Below, piece after piece: positions 1 through 5,391 of a DNA stretch of 15,272 nucleotides. The stretch spans positions 1 through 15,272 of the forward strand of contig CATYZV010000014.1 of NCBI GenBank assembly GCA_958415865.1, in the 5' to 3' direction. Within the stretch, counting starts at the first letter, position 1. The number at the start of each line of letters is the position of its first letter. The notes under the pieces are model-generated. The model worked only from the letters and a program-made list of their open reading frames with translations. It made no database searches and was not told the origin of the DNA. Source of the stretch: an uncultured Selenomonadaceae bacterium (GTDB taxonomy: Bacteria; Bacillota; Negativicutes; Selenomonadales; Selenomonadaceae). Both the position numbers and the translations under genes were made by a program.

Positions 1-4
1 ATTT

Positions 5-47
5 AAAGACTATGATAAACAGCTATAAGCTCAATATCATAGTCTTT
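5..47. terminator. Long inverted repeat, likely bidirectional terminator
   Basis: A perfect 12-bp inverted repeat (AAAGACTATGAT at 5-16, ATCATAGTCTTT at 36-47) encloses a 19-nt loop. On the plus strand it is followed by CTTTTACTTTT, a usable U-rich tail for a gene entering from the left edge. On the minus strand it overlaps the stop codon (39-37) of the small CDS and could end that transcript too, but the U-run there is short. The window edge prevents a check of what lies beyond. Confidence 0.5.
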
Positions 48-252
48 TACTTTTCCATCCTGTACTTTTCAAAAAAGCTTGAACATGACTGCCCGCCTGC
101 CTACCTTCTGACCCATCAGCCCTTAACGAATTTGAATTATCCTGCCGAGCCTGATCTTCATCGAACATAGGATCAAAATGCTCAATCCTGGATAGAAGCT
201 CATCTGAAGCGCATGGAAATAGCTTTTGAAAAGCATAATCCAAAATGCCCAT
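37..252 (-). CDS. Small hypothetical protein downstream of the CRISPR array
   Basis: The product is 71 aa and I do not recognise it. The start is supported by a good ribosome binding site, AAGGGAG, about 7 nt before the ATG at 252. The first 35 residues look helical and acidic (MGILDYAFQKLF at the start, then FDPMFDEDQ). The second half is polar and ends in a basic tail (KSTGWKSKRL). There is no signal peptide, membrane segment or metal motif. It lies on the same strand as the array, 73 nt beyond its distal end, so read-through of the pre-crRNA could reach it. The stop codon sits inside the 5-47 inverted repeat. It may be a real small gene or the N-terminal remnant of a longer protein whose end was replaced. 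Confidence 0.42.
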   Translation of the reverse strand: MGILDYAFQKLFPCASDELLSRIEHFDPMFDEDQARQDNSNSLRADGSEGRQAGSHVQAFLKSTGWKSKRL

Positions 253-268
253 CTAAACACTCCCTTAC

Positions 269-311
269 CACTCTTTAAAACTTAAAGCTATTGTGGAGCT
301 TAAGAAGAGTG
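269..311. repeat. Imperfect hairpin between array end and small CDS
   Basis: CACTCTT (269-275) and AAGAGTG (305-311) pair, and an inner CTTAAAGCT/AGCTTAAG pairing extends the stem around a loop of about 7 nt. It lies just past the distal repeat when the array is read on the minus strand, and just before the ribosome binding site of the 71-aa CDS. No U-tract follows on the minus strand, so it is a weak candidate for ending pre-crRNA transcription. It could instead mask or process the small CDS leader. Confidence 0.4.
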
Positions 312-325
312 ATAGCATTTGCAAT

Positions 326-724
326 GTTTCCGTCCCCTAATTCAGGGATTACTTTCAAACGTCGTTGTGTTAGCGAGTCCGATATTGATGTTGGCAGTTA
401 CCGTTCCCTGTTTCGGGGATTACTTTCAAACCATATCACGAATTTGAACATCACTTTCAAAGAGAAAAATGTTTCCGTCCCCTGTTTCGGGGATTACTTT
501 CAAACCCCAGTAAGTTATTTCACCGCCTCTTGCTTCTGATAGTTTCCGTCCCCTGTTTCGGGGTTTACTTTCAAACTTCAGCAGCCGTATAATGCGATGA
601 CTCCGGAATTGGATATGTTTCCGTCCCCTGTTTCGGGGATTACTTTCAAACGTTTTTACAGGTGAACTGTACGTTGCTTCCATGACTGGGTTTCCGTCCC
701 CTGTTTCGGGGATTACTTTCAAAC
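326..724 (-). CRISPR. CRISPR array, 6 repeats of 35 nt and 5 spacers
   Basis: Repeats lie at 326-360, 397-431, 471-505, 542-576, 617-651 and 690-724; spacers are 36, 39, 36, 40 and 38 nt from left to right. On the minus strand each full repeat begins GTTTGAAAGTAAT, forms a CCCC/GGGG stem around loop GAAACA, and ends in ACGGAAAC. That tail is exactly 8 nt, matching the 5' handle left when Cas6 cuts at the base of a hairpin. In the plus direction 13 nt would follow the stem, so minus-strand reading is preferred. The left-most repeat is altered in loop and stem (CCCT/GGGG, loop GAATTA), the next has two changes, and the one at 542 has one. Repeats at 471, 617 and 690 are identical. Decay at the left fits a leader on the right, next to cas6. 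No cas1/cas2 is visible, and the repeat type fits the neighbouring type III genes. Confidence 0.97.
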
Positions 725-950
725 TCTTACCTTTGTGAGCCGCGTCCCTATTGGGCTGGCAATGCCATTTGCGGCGGAGTAGCGGGTTTGTAGTAGAGTG
801 ATGCTGCGCGGAGTTCGTAAAAGTGCCGCCAGCCTAGTAATACCAAGGTGCGGGGCAAAGTGAAATTTTTGCTTAAATCCAGCGGATTTTTGAAAATTTC
901 CCAATAGGTTAATGCCGTCGTTTGAAAGTCAGTTTCACAACATCCTCTAT
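725..950 (-). other. CRISPR leader, structure-rich and probably transcribed
   Basis: No convincing gene lies here; a 61-aa minus ORF (719-904) runs through the first repeat and has no family features. The stretch separates the likely pre-crRNA start (near 950) from the first repeat. It is more G+C-rich than the flanks and holds several complementary segments: GGCTGGC (754-760) with GCCAGCC (828-834), GGCGG (773-777) with CCGCC (826-830), CCTATTGGG (747-755) with CCCAATAGG (900-908), and a hairpin at 862-900 made of GAAATTTT/AAAATTTC outside and AAATCC/GGATTT inside. A repeat-like segment lies at 908-941. Leader identity follows from its position between cas6 and the intact repeats; the structures are read by eye, not folded. 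Confidence 0.6.
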
Positions 951-956
951 GCTTTT

Positions 957-985
957 ATAATATGGGAAAAGTTCTGCTTTGTCAA
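957..985 (-). promoter_or_regulatory. Sigma-70-type promoter for the pre-crRNA
   Basis: On the minus strand TTGACA (985-980) is followed after exactly 17 nt by TATTAT (962-957): a consensus -35 and a five-of-six -10 at optimal spacing. Transcription should start near 950, a few bases downstream of the cas6 stop codon, and run through the leader into the array. This independently supports minus-strand orientation of the array. Confidence 0.75.
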
Positions 986-992
986 TGATTTT

Positions 993-1766
993 TTATTCTA
1001 TCTTGACTGCTCCCATGCCTAGAGATGTCTTGATACCTATGCCGCAGTATACGGCGTATTCACTGAGCATGCTGATTATGCGCTTTGCCATGAGATTTTT
1101 GCTGATTTTGAGAGCGTACGAGCCTTTGAAAGCAGGTATTTTCCTTCCTTCTACCGAAAAAGGAGAGTAATGCAGATTGTAATCGGCTATCACTACTTCC
1201 TGTTCCAGCGTGCTGCCTATGCCTTTTTTGTCCAAAAAGTCCATCCGGGAAAAAGCATTAAAGCGGCGCAATAGACTGTTGAACAGCAATGACGGAGCGG
1301 GAAATATGAGGTATTCTCCGCTGCTCTTAAATCCTGTTGATGTCAAAAAATTGTATTTGACCAGACCTCTGACAGGTGCTTTGTCGGCAAAGTACTTCTG
1401 TGCAAGTTCTCTATATGACAATTTATCGCCCAAGTGCTGGGCTTTGATATCGAGCTGAAGGTGCTTATGCTTCAAATAGATGTGTCCCGGCAGCTCTGCC
1501 AAGGGATGCAGCAGTTCATATGAGGCCTGTGCATCAAGTGCCGCGATGTGCCAGTGAAGCGTATGGCTCTTGGCATCGAATCTGAGATATTGGCTGTATG
1601 GCCGCACTGACTGGCTGTGCAGAAAATCTGCATAATCGCTGTCGATATTCTCCATCATCACGCCGTGAAACAATGAGCCTGCCGCCTGATTTATCTGTAT
1701 GCCTGAAGGTACATTTAGCTCTATATCAAGAGTCTGAATCGTGTTTGCTGAATCTATTCTATCCAT
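993..1766 (-). CDS. cas6: Cas6, pre-crRNA processing endoribonuclease
   Basis: Cas6 cuts the CRISPR precursor within each repeat, here presumably just 3' of the CCCC/GGGG hairpin, to release crRNAs with the ACGGAAAC handle. The protein has the Cas6 RAMP layout: an early AGSLFHG segment whose His (residue 34 of the 257-aa form) is the probable catalytic His, and a C-terminal glycine-rich loop CGIGIKTSLGMGAVKI at the very end. Length is normal for the family. The reading frame opens at 1799, but that start has no ribosome binding site. AGAGGCG lies 7 nt before the ATG at 1766 and 4 nt before the ATG at 1769, so I use 1766. The gene is divergent from the effector operon and co-directional with the array, whose promoter sits directly behind its stop codon. 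The subfamily cannot be fixed by eye. Confidence 0.92.
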   Translation of the reverse strand: MDRIDSANTIQTLDIELNVPSGIQINQAAGSLFHGVMMENIDSDYADFLHSQSVRPYSQYLRFDAKSHTLHWHIAALDAQASYELLHPLAELPGHIYLKHKHLQLDIKAQHLGDKLSYRELAQKYFADKAPVRGLVKYNFLTSTGFKSSGEYLIFPAPSLLFNSLLRRFNAFSRMDFLDKKGIGSTLEQEVVIADYNLHYSPFSVEGRKIPAFKGSYALKISKNLMAKRIISMLSEYAVYCGIGIKTSLGMGAVKIE

Positions 1767-1917
1767 CATATCGCCTCTTTTAAATTTATTCAAAGACATA
1801 ATACGTTATCCGCAAAATAAATTCAAGAAATTTTTATTAAACCATGCCAACTTTGTAAATTATCAGCGGATATATTAAGTGGGCGATAGGAATATACAAT
1901 TAATAAGGAGTTTTTCC
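1767..1917. promoter_or_regulatory. Divergent promoter region of cas6 and the effector operon
   Basis: This A+T-rich gap must hold the promoters of cas6 (minus) and of the nine-gene operon (plus). For cas6, TTTACA (1859-1854) followed by an A-rich -10-like segment about 17 nt downstream is a weak candidate. For the operon, TATATT (1871-1876) could be a -10, but no good -35 stands at the proper distance. A 7-bp inverted repeat, TATCCGC (1807-1813) and GCGGATA (1866-1872), with the right arm touching the candidate -10, could be an operator. The ribosome binding site AAGGAG at about 1904-1909 sets the first operon start at 1918. Confidence 0.45.
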
Positions 1918-2541
1918 ATGAGAAAAGTATTTTTATCCAGTATGCTGCTGCAAAAAGCTAGACCGACAAAATATATAAGTGATGACTATGATTTAGTACA
2001 GGCAGATTTTACTTTTCCGTTTACTTATATTATCGCGGCTGAAGCAGCTGACGGCGATGAAATCGTCATCATTACCGCTACTATGACTGCACCGCTGGCG
2101 ACTCAGGATGCGCTGGACAACAACGACGCTTACAAAAAAGAGATCAATCGTGCCTTACAGGAAAAAAATGTAAAACTCAGTTTCATAGATATTCCGCTGG
2201 AAAAAGATTATGATGCACTGACTTTCAATCGTTTTTTCAAGCAGATAGCAAATCTGATCAAAGATGATGATCGTCTGTATGCCGATATCACCTTTGGAAT
2301 CAAGCCTTATTCATTCAGCATGTTCATTGCTATCACATACGCAGTCAAAGCAGCCAGAAATGTTTCACTGGAAACTGTCATTTACGCGCGTAAATACGAC
2401 GGTACCGAAGTACCTGACAAAGTCAATACATCCAAGATCTGCGACTTGACGAGTCTGTTTTCGTTAAATCTATTGGTCAGCAGTGCCAGGGAAGGGCAGA
2501 AACAAGGGCTGGATGATCTGCTTGATTTTATTATCGACTGA
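1918..2541 (+). CDS. Stand-alone CARF-domain protein (TM1812-like)
   Basis: This 207-aa product appears to be a single CARF domain, the Rossmann-like fold that binds cyclic oligoadenylate made by Cas10. Features seen: an N-terminal strand (MRKVFLSSM), a strand-turn in the middle (DEIVIITATMT), and ADITFGIKPYSF (from residue 122), matching the D-[IL]-T-x-G ligand-loop region typical of TM1812-type CARF proteins, followed by a helix and the strand LETVIYARKYDG. Only about 30 residues follow the domain, so there is no room for HEPN, nuclease or HTH effector modules. It may be a ring nuclease that degrades the messenger, or a sensor acting on a partner such as the protein encoded next. The start at 1918 is chosen for AAGGAG 8 nt upstream; the frame extends to a GTG at 1879 without such support. 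It is the first gene of the operon. Confidence 0.75.
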   Translation: MRKVFLSSMLLQKARPTKYISDDYDLVQADFTFPFTYIIAAEAADGDEIVIITATMTAPLATQDALDNNDAYKKEINRALQEKNVKLSFIDIPLEKDYDALTFNRFFKQIANLIKDDDRLYADITFGIKPYSFSMFIAITYAVKAARNVSLETVIYARKYDGTEVPDKVNTSKICDLTSLFSLNLLVSSAREGQKQGLDDLLDFIID

Positions 2542-2576
2542 GATGAATGTCAATTATAAAATTAAGGAGAATTTAC

Positions 2577-3572
2577 ATGGCTAACAATAAACTATCAAGA
2601 AAACATGATATGCAAATAGAGCAATTAGCTGACGAAATAGTCAACGGCGGACTGCCTAAAATCAAGCTCATCCAGAAAAAAAGTGATTTGGCAAGATATC
2701 TGCTGGAAGCCATTAACTTGAATGAGTTTGCCAAAATGGATTTGACTGCCGACAATAAGGTTCTGAGTAATACAGCAGAAGCAGAGCATTATAACGGCAT
2801 GGTGTTTTCTAGTGCCTATAAAGCGGCTTTAGGCAAATACGGTCAAAAAGACGAGCAGACCGGTGAGACAATTCCATTTCTACAGCTGTTCCGTGCTTTT
2901 TACAATACTAAGAAACCGGAAATCAAACAGCAAAATTTCAAAGAAAAAGCATTAAAGCCTGCTGTTTATCAGAAGCAGGAGCAGATAACAGCATTGCTGC
3001 AAAACGCATCTGCCAAATACGGGCGTAAGAAAAAGCTTTCGTTTAATCCGGCAAAATATGAAGACTGCCAGAAATTCATCGCCTGCCTCAATGCCACACA
3101 GAAAGAAAAAGATGCTTTGATGCAGAAGCTCTCTGACTTGTATACCAAAAGTTTCCGCGTATATGAGAAGTCTGATGCGGATGAAGAAAACAGCCTAGCG
3201 GCTTCCGTCTTAGACAGCGGCCTGGCAGCTGAGCAGATGCAAAAAGAACAGAATATAAATATACTCTCAGCTCATATTGACAAGATACTGCCGCAGATAA
3301 AGAATCCTACTGATAAAGAATACGCAGTCTACTACATCACATTGAACATCATATTGAAATACAGTAACTACGGTTATTCCGATATCGAACTTAATGACTA
3401 CATCGACTGCCGCCTAGCGGATTTCTATTTCCGGCATGCCAGCCATTATAAAGAGACTAAGCACATAAAAGATATCATTGCTGCATACACAGGCAACAGA
3501 CCGGATACCGTGCGCAAACGCCTGGATAGGGTCCGCAAGTTCTTTGTAAATAAACCAAAAGATAATAAATGA
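2577..3572 (+). CDS. Unrecognised protein with sigma-factor-like regions
   Basis: I do not recognise this 331-aa protein as a known Cas family. Its ends recall RNA polymerase sigma-70-type factors. Residues 75-115 (starting MVFSSAYKAALGKY, then a linker and PFLQLFRAF) resemble region 2, where a helix ending in a KY-type motif is followed by an F-L-x-Y/F segment. Residues 296-323 (HIKDIIAAYTGN, then TVRKRLDRVRKFF) look like a region-4 helix-turn-helix. The centre (120-230) is lysine-rich and helical. The start at 2577 has AGGAG about 8 nt upstream. It sits between a CARF-only gene and a CARF-HEPN gene, 35 and 9 nt away, so it is surely co-expressed. It could be a transcription factor controlled by the CARF protein, or merely a helical accessory protein with an HTH; the sigma assignment is inference. 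Confidence 0.5.
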   Translation: MANNKLSRKHDMQIEQLADEIVNGGLPKIKLIQKKSDLARYLLEAINLNEFAKMDLTADNKVLSNTAEAEHYNGMVFSSAYKAALGKYGQKDEQTGETIPFLQLFRAFYNTKKPEIKQQNFKEKALKPAVYQKQEQITALLQNASAKYGRKKKLSFNPAKYEDCQKFIACLNATQKEKDALMQKLSDLYTKSFRVYEKSDADEENSLAASVLDSGLAAEQMQKEQNINILSAHIDKILPQIKNPTDKEYAVYYITLNIILKYSNYGYSDIELNDYIDCRLADFYFRHASHYKETKHIKDIIAAYTGNRPDTVRKRLDRVRKFFVNKPKDNK

Positions 3573-3581
3573 GGTGTTTAG

Positions 3582-5369
3582 ATGAATAAGAATATCGTCA
3601 TCTTTGTGATGAGTCCTTTTCGAGAAGATGCAAAACCCATCGAATTTACAGGTGCAAATGGCTTTAAAGCCGTCTGCACCCAAACTAATGAAACGGCTGT
3701 CAGATACATAGATTATAGATTAAAACAAGAAGGAGAACATGTAGATGCTGTCTATATCTTCGTCTCTGATGAAGCTAAAAAAGGATTGCCTGCCCTTAAA
3801 GAAGTTTTCAAGAACAGCGGTCTCGATTTTAATGAACAGACTTATCATGAAGTTTCCTTGTATAATGACGGCAACATGCAGGGAGCTTTCAAGAGCATCT
3901 GCGAGATGTTCAGCGATCTGCAAAAGTACATCAATGATAATGCCGATGATGAGATAACAGCTCATATCGATACTACAGGCGGACCGCGTCATGCTTCTAT
4001 GCTGATGATGGTCCTAATCCAGATGCTCAAGCACAGCCACGTAAAGACCGGATTCGTAACATATACCAATATACTGCGTCAGAAAAATGCTGAAGGACAG
4101 AGCATCGGAACGGTAGAAGATGCCGCTGAGCTGATGGAAATGTTCACATTGATCGGCGGGGCTGATGAATTTACCTCGTTTGGCAGTGTCGATCAGATAA
4201 AGCATTATTTTGCCAAGAAAGAAAATCTGTCTGATGAACTTAATTCACTATTGAATCAAATGGAACGTTTTTCAGAAACTATGAAAATATGTGCTGAATA
4301 TAAATATATAAATCAGGCACTGGCTTTTCTCCAAAGTTCAATAGAGAAATATGAAAAATTTCTCCGCTCACAAAAAGGCAAAAATATATCTGAGCAGGAA
4401 AAGTTTTTCTCTAAGCTGCTGCAAAATATAAAAAATGAATATGCTGCGATAATGCCTAGCAAAAACGCAGACAGCGACAAATTGGAAATCATCAAATGGT
4501 GTGTAAAGCGCGGCTTTTTGCAGCAGGCATTGACATTCTATACCGAGTGGCTTCCTAGTTATATGCTGGAAACAGGCCTTATATCGGTAAATGAAAATGA
4601 AATATCCAAGATAAAAGACAGCGATAATAACAAGAATTGGATAAAATGCCTGTTTAGATCATATACCCCGTCTGAATATAAGGAAAGCACTGTCAAGGCC
4701 AATACGACCTCAACTGAAAAACTCACTCGCAAAGATTTATTGATGCTGTTATCGAAAGTACAGACGATGGCTAAAGGCGGAGCTGCATACGATAGCATAA
4801 TAGCGGAATTGCAGACAGTGCAACAGCACATCAAAGGGCGCAATGAAAAAATTGAAGAATTTATTGCTAAGCTCATTGCCTTTGACCCTTCTGAAAATAA
4901 CTTTGTCAGAAACGTATTTAAACTGCCTAATGATAATCCAATCAAATTTATAATGAAAAACAGCTGTACTTCTACCTCGCCATCGCTGGAACATTTCCTA
5001 AAAAAAAGAATCAAGAGTGCAAAAGTCCCTCAATCGATCATACTACAGGCAATTACTTCAGTAAAAAAGGCTGACTTTGATGAATTCTTTGGACTCAGAA
5101 CGGCAGCAGCAAATACCATAAATACATCAGCGGAAATATCTGATAAAGCCCTTAAACGCCAAAGGGTACTTGATTTTTGCCGCAAAAACAATATTTTGAC
5201 GACAACTTTGAAAAAAGAAAAATTCCTCGATTTTGCAAGAACTTACAATGAATGTGTAGGTGAAAGACGCAATAAGATGAATCATGCCAGTGAATCTATT
5301 GCTAGCAAAGAAAGCAATATTGACATTGGCAAGATGATAATCGACAGTGTATCACTGCTAGAAAAATAA
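3582..5369 (+). CDS. csx1: CARF-HEPN ribonuclease, Csx1/Csm6-type
   Basis: This is the likely ancillary RNase of the locus: cyclic oligoadenylate binding to the N-terminal CARF domain would activate a C-terminal HEPN RNase that cuts RNA non-specifically. The 595-aa chain starts with a CARF domain of the TM1812 style (first strand NIVIFVMSPF; HIDTTGGPR at 128-136; then a helix and the strand VKTGFVTYTN). A long helical middle includes WCVKRGFLQQALTFYTEW, typical of the TM1812-type Csx1 proteins. Near the C-terminus the HEPN motif R-x4-H is intact: R563 and H568 in RRNKMNHA. GAGGTG precedes the ATG by a few bases. Csx1 is preferred to Csm6 because the effector genes are not III-A; the two names cover related CARF-HEPN proteins. 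The ring size of its ligand (cA4 or cA6) cannot be read from sequence. Confidence 0.85.
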   Translation: MNKNIVIFVMSPFREDAKPIEFTGANGFKAVCTQTNETAVRYIDYRLKQEGEHVDAVYIFVSDEAKKGLPALKEVFKNSGLDFNEQTYHEVSLYNDGNMQGAFKSICEMFSDLQKYINDNADDEITAHIDTTGGPRHASMLMMVLIQMLKHSHVKTGFVTYTNILRQKNAEGQSIGTVEDAAELMEMFTLIGGADEFTSFGSVDQIKHYFAKKENLSDELNSLLNQMERFSETMKICAEYKYINQALAFLQSSIEKYEKFLRSQKGKNISEQEKFFSKLLQNIKNEYAAIMPSKNADSDKLEIIKWCVKRGFLQQALTFYTEWLPSYMLETGLISVNENEISKIKDSDNNKNWIKCLFRSYTPSEYKESTVKANTTSTEKLTRKDLLMLLSKVQTMAKGGAAYDSIIAELQTVQQHIKGRNEKIEEFIAKLIAFDPSENNFVRNVFKLPNDNPIKFIMKNSCTSTSPSLEHFLKKRIKSAKVPQSIILQAITSVKKADFDEFFGLRTAAANTINTSAEISDKALKRQRVLDFCRKNNILTTTLKKEKFLDFARTYNECVGERRNKMNHASESIASKESNIDIGKMIIDSVSLLEK

Positions 5370-5391
5370 TTAAAGGATGGTGCAAAGCAAT

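Noticed and set aside
426..722. 98-aa minus frame through the CRISPR array
   Set aside because: Its repeated NPRNRGRK-like segments are translated CRISPR repeats, not a protein.
326..724. Plus-strand reading of the CRISPR array
   Set aside because: It would leave 13 nt after the repeat hairpin instead of 8, place the degenerate repeats beside the leader, and conflict with the strong minus-strand promoter at 985-957.
719..904. 61-aa minus frame in the leader
   Set aside because: It runs into the first repeat, shows no family features, and the region is better explained as a structured leader.
3582..5369. Calling the CARF-HEPN protein Csm6
   Set aside because: The effector genes are III-D rather than III-A, and the helical middle looks TM1812/Csx1-like, so Csx1-type is the safer name.
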